Notes: generated from the letters alone by a model not told the origin. 64,000 bases of DNA from Craspedostauros australis (GCA_026770025.1 JAMXDE010000009.1:2269001-2333000), one strand, 5' to 3'; shown: positions 31,124 to 42,600, numbered from the stretch's first letter. A program made the numbers and translations.

Positions 31124-34100
31124 TCATTCGAATGTTCTCGATGTGTCAAGGTACGACTTCTCATGTTCACGTTGTAAGTCGGCCTTGATGTTCTTGGTGA
31201 ATCCGTCACTTGTGTTTTGCTCGGATTTGACGAAAATGATTTTGATGGTTTTGTTGATTACCATGTTCCTCACGTAGTGATGGCGCACGTCGATGTGCCG
31301 CGATCGTTGGGATGTTGATGGGTTCTTGGCGATGAAGATCGCTCCGATGTTGTCCACACGGACCTTGATCGGTGTCTTCACTGGGACGCCCACACTTTCG
31401 AGTAGCTGCACGACGAAGAAGATTTCTTTTGCCGCTTCGGAAAGGGCAACGTATTCTGCTTCGGATGAGCTGAGTGTGACGGCCTTCTGTGCCTTGGATC
31501 GCCAAAGGATTGGCACCTTGCACAGGTATAAGATGAACCCTCCTACGCTGATTCTCGTGTTCTTGTCTCCTGCATATTCGCTATCGCAAAAGAGCTCCAT
31601 GTCCCAGCCGTCGTCGTTTGGACGCGCTGGATGGATCTTCAATCCATAGTCCTTTGTATCGATCACATACTTGATGATCCGATACATCTCCTTCATTGCG
31701 GCCTTGGTGGGCCCGATCAATACCTTGGAGAGTTCCCTCACAGGGTTCGCGATATCTGGTCGCGAGTGTTTGATGAGGAAGAGTAGCATGCCGACGCCTC
31801 GGCGGTATTCGGCATGTTCTTCCGCTCCGACCTTCTGCAGTCCGTTATCTTCGGATGGTCGTACGATGATTTGACCCAGGGTTCCCGGTGTCCCATAGCG
31901 TTGCATCTTCTCAACCTTGGTTCCGAACTCTTCGATGAGATGTCGGATGAGGTGTGGTTGACGTAATGTTGCTTTGGTCTTGTCATGGTTCAGTTCGATG
32001 TTGCAGCTGAGGTAGTCTCCGAGTCCGCGCTCGATTGTCACCTTGAACTTGCTGCCTTGGATGTCCTTCAGGAATGTCTCCAGTGCCTTGGAGTCTCCGC
32101 AGCAGAAGCAATCGTCCACGTAGATGGCCACGATCATGCTTCCTTCGTTCGTCTTCCTGTGGAACAGGCACGGGTCTGCCGCGCTCTGTTCGAAGTTGAT
32201 ATTCTTGAGGGTCGATACCAACATCTTGAACCATTGCCTGGCGCTCTGCACAAGTCCGTAGATTGGTTTGTGTAGGGTCAGGGCTTCGTCTGGTTGATGA
32301 TCCATCCTGTTGGGACAGTTCATGTAGATCTCCTCGTCGAGGTCTCCATGTAGGAATGCCGTCATGACATCGACGAGTGCGCAGTCCATCTTCTTGATCA
32401 GCATGATCACCATCATGACCCGATAGGTCACGTCATGGATGACGGGTGAGTAATGCTCTTGAAAGTCTATTCCTGCGACTTGTGAATAGCCACATGCAAC
32501 GAGCCGTGCTCGATGTGTGCCGTCGCGTTTCAGCTTGAAGACCCATTTGCATTTGCAGCATCTGCGGCCGCGTGGGATGGCGTCTTGTTTGATCTTGCTG
32601 TACACCTTTTGTGTGTCCATGGAGTCGAACTCCTTCTTGATGGCTGCTCGATATCCCTTTCGATGGATGGGATCTGGGTGATTGAAGGCTCCATCGAATG
32701 TTGTTGGTTCGATGTGCTTCTCTTGTTCCTTGTTCTGGTCCTGCATCGACAATCCGATGTCGATCGTTGGTGCCTCGGTAATGATTGCGTTCATCCCGTA
32801 TAGTCCTGTTGTGCTATGGTGAGTGATCTCGATCTCTCCTTCATCTACGATTTCTTCGTCATCTGTAGATTCGTTGTTGGATTCGTCGACCACCTCATCG
32901 CTGAGTTCATCACTCGCTTCATTGGATGATGACTCGCTCTCATAGCCCTCTTCCTTTCGACCTTGTTCGTTGAAGTCTGCGAGCTCACGCAGAGCTCTGG
33001 GAATATTCTTCCCTGTAGTGGACTTAGGATTAACTTCTCCCTTCCTGCCTCGTGCTTCGTGACGTCGGATCCTCTCCTTTCTAGCTGTGTCACGTTTGCT
33101 TGGCTTGCTCGGTGGAGGTCTGGATGGTGTGCCATGTGTAGACCTCGCTGGTGTGTTCGGAGGAGTGACGCCTGTGTCATCGTCGGCTTCGTCGCCGGAT
33201 GGTAGAATCTCGTCATCCTCATGATTGGATTCGCTCCGATCTTCCTCGTCGTTATGGACCAGTTGAGTTACTATTCCATCGTCCTCATTATCCTCATCGT
33301 CGCTGTCCGATAGGATGTAGTACCTGTTGCTGTCAGCGAAAGATACTCTCTTCGCTTCCGATGTTTGACGCGTTGCCGTCCTTGGCGTTGCTTCCTTCCG
33401 TCCGATGGTTGTGAAGCCGTCTGCGTCTGTCATTCCTGTTTCGTTGGATATGTTCGGTGCTGGTGCCCAGCCACGGAACTGTCCGTACGATTGGTTGAGC
33501 CACTTGATATCGCGTGAGCAGATGAGTGACTTGGTTGATGGTCTGTACATGTTGTAGACACCTGATGCATGTTGGTGTGCATATCCGATGAACACCATTT
33601 CTTCTCCTCTATTCTTGAGCTTGGCGGTAATCCCGCTGTAGGTAGTCTTCACAACACCCACCTCTCCGAAAGTGCGGAGTGCGTCCGCATATGGTGGATC
33701 GTTGCCGAAGAATTGTCGATGTGGTGACTCCTTTTGATTCTTCGCTACGGTGATGTTGGCGATGGCGGTGACAGTGCTTGCAGCTGCTGCCCACAGGCCA
33801 TGCCTATATTCTTCGTCGAGCTGTGCTCCGTTGAGCATGGAGCGAATCTTGGTGTAGAGGTACGCGAACTTGCGTTCCACTCTGCCGTTCTGTTGCGGCG
33901 TGTTCGATGCCGTGAATTCGAATTTCACATTGAGTCCTGCATCGATGAGAATATCCTGCGTGGATTTGTTCTCTCCGCTGTTGTCACCTCGGAAGATGAT
34001 CTGTTGGTCACCAGTCTGTGACTTGATCGTTTGGATGAATCGTTTGATGTACCCTGGTTGATCACTCTTGTTCTTGAGGAAGAAACTCCAGCAGTGATCC

Positions 34101-37100
34101 GTGCAGTCGTCCACGATCAGGGTCCAGTAGCGTTTATCTCCAAAGCTTATGTGTTTAGTGTAACTAATGTCAATGAAGAACCGTTCGCCGCGGCGAGTCG
34201 CTCTCGGAATGGTTGCCTTCGGAATGTTCTTCACTCTTGCGTTCGCGACCGCGCAGTCACGACATACCGGCATCTCGCCGATCATCTTCCATCCGTATTG
34301 GGCGGCTGTCCGCTTCATGGCTTCGAGTGGCGCGTGGCCGAGCATTCGATGCAAGTTCACCGCGCTGATCTCCTTGGATGGGTTCTTGACGAGGGCTGTG
34401 CAAGCCTTGTCGTCGTTCGTTGGCATGATGGGATGCATCTGCACTCCCGTGATGAATCCGTTGGCTGTGGGGAAGACTCGGTCGAACACGATCTTTGTTC
34501 CGGATCTGTTGATGATGTCCATCAGAATGCCGTTGTTACCAAGCTGGTAACTGTTGTACAGAGCCTTGTTCGTAGAGAAAAGGTTCACCGCCATTTTTGG
34601 TGTGTACTTCACGTCATCGAGCCGGATGATGTGGCCAGTGTTGTCTCGCTGCTTGACCTTCAAGCGAATGGATCCCATCTTGGGAGATTCCAGCTTCGTG
34701 CTGTCTCCCACTTGGACGAAGGACTTGATGTGCCGCACGTTGAAGAGAGCGGCGTCCGAGTTGACGATGTGACACGAAGCTCCGCTGTCGGCGAGCCAGG
34801 TGTCCTTGTTGACCTTGTCCTTGTGCTTGGTGCTCAGCTCGTGGAGCTGCTCCACGGCTGCTGTGGCCATTTCATCCATGAGGCCGTCTGCCTCTTCATC
34901 TTCATGCACTCCATCTTCGTTGTATGGATTGTGATTCTCGTCAGCTTCGTCGTCGCTTGGTAGTTCAGCGAAGCTCGCTGGGGCGGTGCTGTTATGATGA
35001 AATCCGGTGACCGTGTCATACGGTGTGACGCGTGGTCGTTCACGCAGGAGCACCTGCATGCATCCTCTGAGCACGTAGTGTAAGTCCAGCTCAGAGAGTT
35101 CCTCCTCTTCGTTTGCTTGCAGTAGTCGGTTGAGGATGGCTGCGTTTGCGAGGATCTCTTCAATCGATTTGAAGTTATCCGATAGGATGGTGCTTACCAT
35201 GTTCACCCAAATGTATCGCAATGGTTCGTTCACGAACCCTGGGAACATCGGCAATGCAGCTGTTAGGACCGCGTCGTAGATGAGCTGCTTCTGCATTCGT
35301 TTTGCAGTGACCGTTGGTTCTGGGAAGGTTTGTAGTCGGTAGATGTCTTCGACTCTTCTGGGATTCGGCTCCGGTGGGAATTGGATTCGAATTGGGTAGA
35401 CGACGACCTCGTAGGGGTTGAATGCATCGTTCGTATGGTTCTCAGCTTCGTCGCTGTCCTCTTCATCGAAGATGCCCGCTCTCTCGTTTCGCATTGCTGC
35501 GGGCGGCGGCGCTTCGCCGCGGTTCGCCCCGTCACTGATGGTGTCGTCGTCGTCTTCATCTGCGCCATTGTCGTCGGCGTCTTCGTCTGCGCCGTTCTCG
35601 TCGGCGTCTTCGCTCATTGCCTCTTCGATGTCGCTATCGATGGCCTCGCTGTCCATCTCGGCTCCTTCGCCGTATGAACCGATCAGGTCGTGCGCGTTGA
35701 AGCAGCATTCGTAGCTCACTTCGCGTCTTGGATCCACCTCGTGGATGATTGGCTCTTCGCTGAGCCACTCCGGGACGATCTCATCGTCCTGTACTTCGTC
35801 GTCACTTCCGACGCACTCGAAGTTATCGAAGAAGGAGTCTTCGATGTAGTCATCGGACACCAACATGCAGAGCGGCAAGTCCTTTGCCGAGAGCACCATC
35901 TCGTGCCCGCTCTTGTCGTGTCCTTCCGTAGCCGTGTTGGCTTGTTCGTTGTTGTTCTTGCTCTCGTTGAGCTTCTTCTTTCGGCACTCCGCCTCGCGGT
36001 GTCCGAAGATGCCACAGTAGTTGCACTTGCCCTTGAAGCCGCTTCCCTTGTTACGCTTTCCGTTCATTTTGTTGTTGTTGTTGTTGTTTTTCTTGTTGTT
36101 CGATTTCTTGCTTTCTGGACAATCGGCGGATCTATGGCCATACACGCCACAGTTGTGACAAGTACCCTTGAAGTTACCGGTGCTTGTGAAGCCGGTGTCG
36201 TTGCTCTTCGTGTTACTGTCTTGGAAGTCGTCGACGTATGCCTTGCCTCCTCTGTGAGTGGCGTATGCAGTGCGGAGTACTCCTCTGATCGTGTTGATGG
36301 TAACCAGTTCCGGATTAAACGTGAGTTGATGTTGGAAGTTCACGATGTGGGTTCTGTACTCGTTGCTCACCGTGCTGAGGATTTGCATGATCATTTCCTC
36401 ATCCGTGATCTCGTACTTGACATCGTGGAGACGTGATCGTAGACTCTCGAGTTGCGTGATGTAGATGTCGGGGTCCGTGTCTCTCTTCATCTTTTCGTTG
36501 TTGAATTGGCGCTTGAGCTTGATCTTCGTTACCGCATCGGATGGTCGGAACTTCTCCGCGAGAACGTTCCACGCTCCGTGTGCGTCTCCTTCGGGGTAGT
36601 CGTCGGAGATGCATTGGTTGATGTACTGGATGGCCTGCTTGCCTTTTCCTTTCTCTGCATCCATCATAAGGATCAGATCACTGAAGCAGTCGCATCCCAG
36701 CTCGTAGATCTCTTCCATCGCTTCCTTGGCTTCACCGTCGGCTGCCGCGATCTCGCTCACTGTTGGCACTTTGGTTTTGCCTAACATCACGTCTCTCGTC
36801 TTCTGTGCACGAGCGTATGCCTTCGCTTGGGACTCCCATGCGCTGTAGTCTTCCTGTTCACCGCTGAACATCGGCACCTTGATGCGTCGCTTGTTCATAC
36901 TGGCTGATGTCGCCATGTTGATTCGTTGTTTCGTTGTTGGAGCGCTCGCGCCCTTGATTTCCGTCTGTTTCTGTGTTGTCGATTCTTCGATTTTCGCTTG
37001 TTGTTTCGCGAGGGTTGATTTGCTCACAAATTCTCCTCCTGGTGGTGTCTCACTTTTACCACTTCGTTTGGCTGTGCGAATGCTCTCCGTCACACCAGTC

Positions 37101-37321
37101 TCCTCTTGCTTGTACGCCTTGAGGATACTCTCCTTCTCGCGGTGTAGCCTTGCAGACCGTTCTTCTTCGGTCTCGTCGATCGCGCTTGCGTCTGCGCCTG
37201 ATAGGACAGTAGCCGCGGCTGCTTCCTTCTCTTCTCGTGGTGGAGTCTCACTCGCACCTTCTTCTTGTTTGATAGTCGGGTTGGACAGAGGGATGTCTCT
37301 CAATTCCTCTTCCTCGCTCAT
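31124..37321 (-). CDS. E1 Gag-Pol polyprotein
   Basis: One frame of 2065 codons in Ty1/copia order. Residues about 1-130 are Glu-rich, followed by a gag region. Two CCHC zinc knuckles start at residues 388 and 433. Acidic, variable sequence follows, then an extra block (about residues 640-780) between knuckles and protease. The aspartic protease has DSGAS at 845. The integrase has an HHCC zinc site and a DDE core with GRVERKF. A long acidic linker leads to reverse transcriptase with YVDD at 1734. RNase H with a SSSEAEYVALSEA block closes the protein. Gag and Pol share one frame, as in other copia elements. The stop lies about 20 bases before the 3' LTR. Confidence 0.93.
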   Translation of the reverse strand: MSEEEELRDIPLSNPTIKQEEGASETPPREEKEAAAATVLSGADASAIDETEEERSARLHREKESILKAYKQEETGVTESIRTAKRSGKSETPPGGEFVSKSTLAKQQAKIEESTTQKQTEIKGASAPTTKQRINMATSASMNKRRIKVPMFSGEQEDYSAWESQAKAYARAQKTRDVMLGKTKVPTVSEIAAADGEAKEAMEEIYELGCDCFSDLILMMDAEKGKGKQAIQYINQCISDDYPEGDAHGAWNVLAEKFRPSDAVTKIKLKRQFNNEKMKRDTDPDIYITQLESLRSRLHDVKYEITDEEMIMQILSTVSNEYRTHIVNFQHQLTFNPELVTINTIRGVLRTAYATHRGGKAYVDDFQDSNTKSNDTGFTSTGNFKGTCHNCGVYGHRSADCPESKKSNNKKNNNNNNKMNGKRNKGSGFKGKCNYCGIFGHREAECRKKKLNESKNNNEQANTATEGHDKSGHEMVLSAKDLPLCMLVSDDYIEDSFFDNFECVGSDDEVQDDEIVPEWLSEEPIIHEVDPRREVSYECCFNAHDLIGSYGEGAEMDSEAIDSDIEEAMSEDADENGADEDADDNGADEDDDDTISDGANRGEAPPPAAMRNERAGIFDEEDSDEAENHTNDAFNPYEVVVYPIRIQFPPEPNPRRVEDIYRLQTFPEPTVTAKRMQKQLIYDAVLTAALPMFPGFVNEPLRYIWVNMVSTILSDNFKSIEEILANAAILNRLLQANEEEELSELDLHYVLRGCMQVLLRERPRVTPYDTVTGFHHNSTAPASFAELPSDDEADENHNPYNEDGVHEDEEADGLMDEMATAAVEQLHELSTKHKDKVNKDTWLADSGASCHIVNSDAALFNVRHIKSFVQVGDSTKLESPKMGSIRLKVKQRDNTGHIIRLDDVKYTPKMAVNLFSTNKALYNSYQLGNNGILMDIINRSGTKIVFDRVFPTANGFITGVQMHPIMPTNDDKACTALVKNPSKEISAVNLHRMLGHAPLEAMKRTAAQYGWKMIGEMPVCRDCAVANARVKNIPKATIPRATRRGERFFIDISYTKHISFGDKRYWTLIVDDCTDHCWSFFLKNKSDQPGYIKRFIQTIKSQTGDQQIIFRGDNSGENKSTQDILIDAGLNVKFEFTASNTPQQNGRVERKFAYLYTKIRSMLNGAQLDEEYRHGLWAAAASTVTAIANITVAKNQKESPHRQFFGNDPPYADALRTFGEVGVVKTTYSGITAKLKNRGEEMVFIGYAHQHASGVYNMYRPSTKSLICSRDIKWLNQSYGQFRGWAPAPNISNETGMTDADGFTTIGRKEATPRTATRQTSEAKRVSFADSNRYYILSDSDDEDNEDDGIVTQLVHNDEEDRSESNHEDDEILPSGDEADDDTGVTPPNTPARSTHGTPSRPPPSKPSKRDTARKERIRRHEARGRKGEVNPKSTTGKNIPRALRELADFNEQGRKEEGYESESSSNEASDELSDEVVDESNNESTDDEEIVDEGEIEITHHSTTGLYGMNAIITEAPTIDIGLSMQDQNKEQEKHIEPTTFDGAFNHPDPIHRKGYRAAIKKEFDSMDTQKVYSKIKQDAIPRGRRCCKCKWVFKLKRDGTHRARLVACGYSQVAGIDFQEHYSPVIHDVTYRVMMVIMLIKKMDCALVDVMTAFLHGDLDEEIYMNCPNRMDHQPDEALTLHKPIYGLVQSARQWFKMLVSTLKNINFEQSAADPCLFHRKTNEGSMIVAIYVDDCFCCGDSKALETFLKDIQGSKFKVTIERGLGDYLSCNIELNHDKTKATLRQPHLIRHLIEEFGTKVEKMQRYGTPGTLGQIIVRPSEDNGLQKVGAEEHAEYRRGVGMLLFLIKHSRPDIANPVRELSKVLIGPTKAAMKEMYRIIKYVIDTKDYGLKIHPARPNDDGWDMELFCDSEYAGDKNTRISVGGFILYLCKVPILWRSKAQKAVTLSSSEAEYVALSEAAKEIFFVVQLLESVGVPVKTPIKVRVDNIGAIFIAKNPSTSQRSRHIDVRHHYVRNMVINKTIKIIFVKSEQNTSDGFTKNIKADLQREHEKSYLDTSRTFE

Positions 37322-37391
37322 TCAGCTTGTTGCTCTTGAATGATGTTTGTCTTCCTCGCACGATCCGATCCGCAGGCTCGCCCTGATCTAT

Positions 37392-37403
37392 CGTTTATAA
37401 ACG
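37392..37403. other. 12-base palindrome CGTTTATAAACG abutting the 5' LTR of E1
   Basis: Lies exactly where a primer-binding site should start. It is identical in E2 and has the same form in E4. No TGG typical of a tRNA 3' end is present. Confidence 0.85.
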
Positions 37404-38199
37404 TGTTGGCAAGTTCCGCTCACGGTAACCTACGATCGTGGAAGATGGTGTTGGTTGATAGTCGTCTGTTTGCTATTTCATTAGTTGGCTACTCCGATCC
37501 TCTCGGTGTACGCCGTTGTCTCGCCCGATGCTCTCGGTGCTTCAATCTGTTTTGTAGATTCAGCCTCCGACTATGAGTCGGTACGCGAGATGCTCTCTCG
37601 CTCCTCTCTGTATTCTCTCTCTCTCTCTCAACATCGTGTGCTCCTCGCGCACGATACTCCGTATTCGATACGTACTCCGTATTCGACATTCCGTTCATTC
37701 AGTACTGGCTCCTACTCCATGAGTACTCGCCATTTGAAGTTCACCTTCTGTATCCATGATGCTGATGTCCTTCGGTCATCGGATCTTTGCCTCCTGCTCT
37801 GACTTGGAGACAGATGTCGACGTGGTGACATGATGACATCCTGTCGACGTCAGTAGGCGTCCTTCTGCTCTCCAGATGTCACGTTCCATTGGTGATGCAG
37901 TGGTCTGTCAGATGATATCGTCATCTGAGGTTTAGTTGGGAAGTACCTCGAGATTCTCTTGGTACCATTGATGGATGGACGGACGATCTTCCAATTCTCT
38001 CAGAAATCGTTATTTGCAAATTTCCTCCAGAAATCTTGCCCCTTTTCGTGTGTTCCATTTCCCCTGTAATTCTGACGAATCACAGTATACTATCGACACG
38101 AATGTAGTTGTACCGTCCAAGTGCGCATGAGAGAATAACGGGTGAACGATGCACATATACACGTACATCTTGACATATACTCACATGTACATCTCGACA
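37404..38199 (-). repeat. 5' LTR of E1
   Basis: Partner of 30309-31104. Differences from it are concentrated in the half next to the internal region; the other half is almost identical. Confidence 0.92.
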
Positions 38200-38205
38200 C
38201 CTGTA
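38200..38205. repeat. Target site duplication of E1, right copy (CCTGTA)
   Basis: Matches 30303-30308; it belongs to the older LTR that E1 entered. Confidence 0.8.
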
Positions 38206-38727
38206 TCCATGATTTTGATGTCCTTCGGTCATCGGATCTTCACCACCTGTTCTGACTTGGAGACAGATGTCGACGTGGTGACATGATGACATTCTGTCGA
38301 CGTCAGTAGGCGTCCTTCTGCTCTCCAGATGTCATGTTCCATTGGTGATGCAGCAGTCTGTCAGATGATATTGTCATCTGGGGTTTAGTTGGGAGGTACC
38401 TCGAGCTTCGCTCGATACCATACGTTTCCATTGATGGATGGACGGACGATGTTCTAATTCTCTCAGAAATCGTCGATTGCAAATTTCCTCCAGAAATTCT
38501 GTTCATTTTCGTGTGTTCCATTTGTGATGTGATTTTGACAAATCACAGCATACTAACCGCACGAATGTAGTTGTACTGTCCAAGCATGTATTAGAGAATA
38601 ACAGGTGAACGATGCACATATACTCGTACATCTTGACATATACTCACATGTACATCTCGAAAGGAGACTCCAAGAAGAATCGAAATAAAAACATAATGAA
38701 ATCGCAAGCAGAATCGTAACCACCACC

Positions 38728-39521
38728 TGTCGAGATGTACATGTGAGTATATGTCAAGATGTACGAGTATATGTGCATCGTTCACCCGTTATTCTCTCAT
38801 ACGTACTTAGACGGTATAACTACACTCGTGTCGATAGTATGCTGTGATTCGTCAGAATTACAGCGGAAATGGAACACACGAAAAGGGGCAAGATTTCTGG
38901 AGGAAATTTGCAAATAACGATTTCTGAGAGAATTGGAAGATCGTCCGTCCATCCATCAATGGCACCAAGAGAATCTCGAGGTACTTCCCAACTAAACCTC
39001 AGATGACGATATCATCTGACAGACTCATGCATCACCAATGGAACATGACATCTGGAGAGCAGAAGGACGCCTACTGACGTCGACAGAATGTCATCATGTC
39101 ACCACGTCGACATCTGTCTCCAAGTCAGAGCAGGAGGCAAAGATCCGATGACCGAAGGACATCAGGATCATGGATACAGAAGGTGAACTTCAAATGGTAA
39201 GTACTCATGGAGTAGGAACCAGTACTGAACGAACGGAGTGTCGAATGCGGAGTACGCATCGAACACGGAGTATCGTGCAGCACGAGCACACGATGTTGAG
39301 AGAGAGAGAGAATACAGAGAGGAGCGAGAGAGCATCTCGCGTACCGACTCATAGTCGGAGACTGAATCTACGAAACAGATTGAAGCGCCGAGAGCATCGG
39401 GCAAGAGAACAAACGGACACCAAGAGGATCAGAGTACCAACTAATGAAATAGCAAACGAACGACTATCAACCAACACCATCTTCCACGATCGTAGGTTAC
39501 CGTGAGCGGAACTTGCCAACA
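38728..39521 (+). repeat. 5' LTR of E2
   Basis: About 794 bases, the same family as the E1 LTRs in inverse orientation. It is followed directly by CGTTTATAAACG at 39522-39533. Confidence 0.9.
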
Positions 39522-39533
39522 CGTTTATAAACG
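39522..39533. other. Palindrome CGTTTATAAACG abutting the 5' LTR of E2
   Basis: Identical in sequence and position to the one in E1. Confidence 0.85.
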
Positions 39534-39603
39534 ATAGATCAGGGCGAGCCCGCGGATCGGATCGTTCGAGGAAGACAAACATCATTCAAGAGCAACAGAC
39601 TGA

Positions 39604-42600
39604 ATGAGCGAGGAAGAGGAATTGAAAGACATCCCTCTGTCCAATCCGGTTATCAAGAGAGAAGAAGGTGCGAGTGAGACTCGACTTCAAGAACAGAAGG
39701 AAGCAGCCGCGGCTACTGTCCTATCAGGCGCAGAGGCAAGTGCAATCGACGAGACTGAAGAAGAACGGTCTGCAAGACTACATCGCAAGGAGAAGAGCAT
39801 TCTCAAGGCGATCAAGCAAGAGGAGACTGGTGTGACGAAGAGCATTCGCACAGCCAAACAGAGTGGGAAAAGTGAGACACCACCAGGAGGAGAATTTGTG
39901 ACGAAAACAATCTCCGCGCAACAACAAGCAAAATTCGAAGAATCAACAACACAGAAACAGACGGAAATCAAGGGCGCGAGCGCACCAACGACAAAACAAT
40001 GAATCAACATGGCAACATCAGCCAACATGAACAAGCGACGCATCAAGGCGCTGATGTTCAGCGGTGAACAGGAAGACTATAGCGCATGGGAGTCCCAAGC
40101 GAAGGCATACGCTCGTGCACAGAAGACGAGAGACGTGATGTTGGGCAAGACCAAGGTCCCAACAGTGAGTGAGATCGCGGCAGCCACCGACGATGCCAAG
40201 GAAGCGATGGAGGAAATCTACGAACTGGGATGCGACTGCTTCAGCGATCTGATCCTCATGATGGATGCAGAGAAAGGAAAAGGCAAGCAGGCCATCCAGT
40301 ACATCAACCAATGCGTCTCTGACGACTATCCCAAAGGAGACTCACACGCAGCGTGGAACGTTCTCGAGGAGAAGTTCCGTCCATCCAACGCCGCAACGAA
40401 GATCAAACTCAAGCGCCAATTCAACAACGAAAAGATGAAGAGAGACACGGACCCCAACATCTACATCACACGACTCGAGGGTCTACGATCGCGTCTCCAC
40501 GATGTCAAGTACGAGATCACGGACGAGGAAATGATCATGCAAATCCTCAGCACGGTGAGCAACGAATACAGAACCCACGTCGTGAACTTCCAACATCAAC
40601 TCACGTTTAATCCGGAACTGGTTACCATCAACGCAATCAGAGGAGTACTCCGCACAACATACGCCACCCATCAAGGAGGCAAGGCGTACATCGACGACTT
40701 CCAAGACAGTAACACGAAGAGCAACGACACCGGCTTCACAAGCACCGGTAACTTCAAGGGTACCTGTCACAACTGTGGTGTGTATGGTCACAGATCCGCC
40801 GATTGCCCAGAACGCAAGAAATCGAACAACAAGAAAAACAACAACAACAACAACAACAAGATGAACGGAAAGCGCAACAACAACCACAACAAGGGAAGTG
40901 GCTTCAACGGGAAGTGCAACTACTGTGGCATCTTCGGACACCGCGAGGCGGAGTGCCAAAAGAAGAAGTTCAACGAGAACAAGAAGGCCAACGAACAAGC
41001 CAACACAGCAACGGAAGGACACGACAAGAGCGGGCACGAGATGGTACTCTCGGCAAAGGACATGCCGCTCTGCATGTTGGTGTCCGATGACTACATCGAA
41101 GACTCCTTCTTCGATAACTTCGAGTGCGTCGGGAGTGACGACGAAGTACAGGACGATGAGATCGTCCCGGAGTGGCTCAGCGAAGAGCCAATCATCCACG
41201 AGGTGGATCCAAGACGCGAAGTGAGCTACGAATGCTGCTTCAACGCAAACGACCTGATCGGTTCATATGGCAACGGAGCCGAGATGGGCAACGAGGCCAT
41301 CGATAGTGACATCGAAGAGGCCATGAGTGAAGAGGCTGACGATGAGATCAACGAGATCGATGGAGGCCAAGATGAAACGAACAGCGGCGCAGCGCCGCCT
41401 CCTCCAGCGGCGGGGAACAACAGATCGGGCATCTTCGATGAAGATGACAGCGACGAAACCGAAGACCATCCAGACGACAGCTTCAATCGAAACGAGCGTG
41501 TCATCTACCCAGGGGATATCGAATTCCCACCGATTGGGAATCCCAACAACTCAGACTATCTCCATCGTCATGATACCATCCCATACGGAACAGCAACAGC
41601 ATTGATAATCCAGAAGCAACTCATATTCGATGCCGCAATGGAAACAGGAGTGAAATTGTTCCCAGGAGTCGCACAAGGAGTGCTCAGACCAATATGGGTG
41701 AACATGATGGGATCGATTCTATCCGGGAACTTCAGATCAATCGAAGAGATTCTCGCCAATTCGGTCGTCATCAACCGCATACTGGAAGCGGACAACACAG
41801 AGACGATCCCAGAAACGGATCTGCATTACATCCTTGGAGGATGCATGCGCGTGCTCTTACGCGAACGACCACGCGTCTACCCATATGATCCAGCCACAGG
41901 ATCACATCGGAACATCACGACTCCATCGGACTACACGCAACTACCCGACGACGCGGACGATGAACATCACGAGAACCCATGGAATGAATATGGAGTCCAT
42001 GTCGACAAAGAAGACGAAGACAACATCATGGACGATACAGCCGCAGCAGCTGTGGAGCAGCTCCACGAACTCAGCACCAAGTACAAGGACAAGGTCAACA
42101 AGGACACCTGGCTTGCCGACAGCGGAGCTTCGTGTCACATCGTCAACTCAGACGCCGCTCTCTTCAACGTGCGGCACATCAAGTCCTTCGTCCAAGTGGG
42201 AGACAGCACAAAGCTGGAATCTCCCAAAATGGGATCCATTCGCTTGAAGGTCAAGCAACGAGACAACACTGGCCACATCATCCGGCTCGACGATGTGAAG
42301 TACACACCAAAAATGGCGGTGAACCTTTTCTCCACGAACAAGGCTCTGTACAACAGTTACCAGCTTGGTAACAACAGCATTCTGATGGACATCATCAACG
42401 GATCCGGAACGAAGATCGTATTTGACCGAGTCTTCCCCACATTGAACGGATTCATCACGGGAGTACAGATGCATCCCATCATGCCAATGAACGACGACAA
42501 GGCTTGCACAGCCATCATCAAGAATCCATCCAAGGAGATCAGCGCGGTGAACTTGCATCGAATGCTCGGCCACGCGCCACTCGAAACCATGAAGCGGACA

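Larger units (their letters stand above)
30309..38199 (-). mobile_element. E1: whole-looking Ty1/copia retrotransposon
   Basis: A 7.9-kb element with LTRs at 37404-38199 (5') and 30309-31104 (3'), both 796 bases. Its ends are TGTCGAG...GCCAACA on the coding strand, a target duplication flanks it, a purine-rich tract AGGAAGGG abuts the 3' LTR, and one long polyprotein frame lies inside. It looks whole. About thirty differences between its two LTRs were counted by eye (near 4 percent), unevenly spread, so it is not a fresh insertion or has a mixed history. No tRNA-type primer site follows the 5' LTR; instead there is a 12-base palindrome. Confidence 0.92.
29957..38660 (-). repeat. Older LTR of the E1 family, split in two by insertion of E1
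   Basis: The segments 29957-30308 and 38206-38660 together make about 807 bases matching the roughly 796-base LTR of E1 along its whole length, but with clearly more differences. E1 lies between them, flanked by the duplicated CCTGTA. No internal retroelement sequence adjoins the older LTR, so it is probably a solo LTR. Its own target duplication was not found. It predates E1. Confidence 0.85.

Noticed and set aside
34031-34963. 310-codon plus-strand frame within E1
   Set aside because: Antisense to integrase and protease of E1; the same shadow appears in E2.
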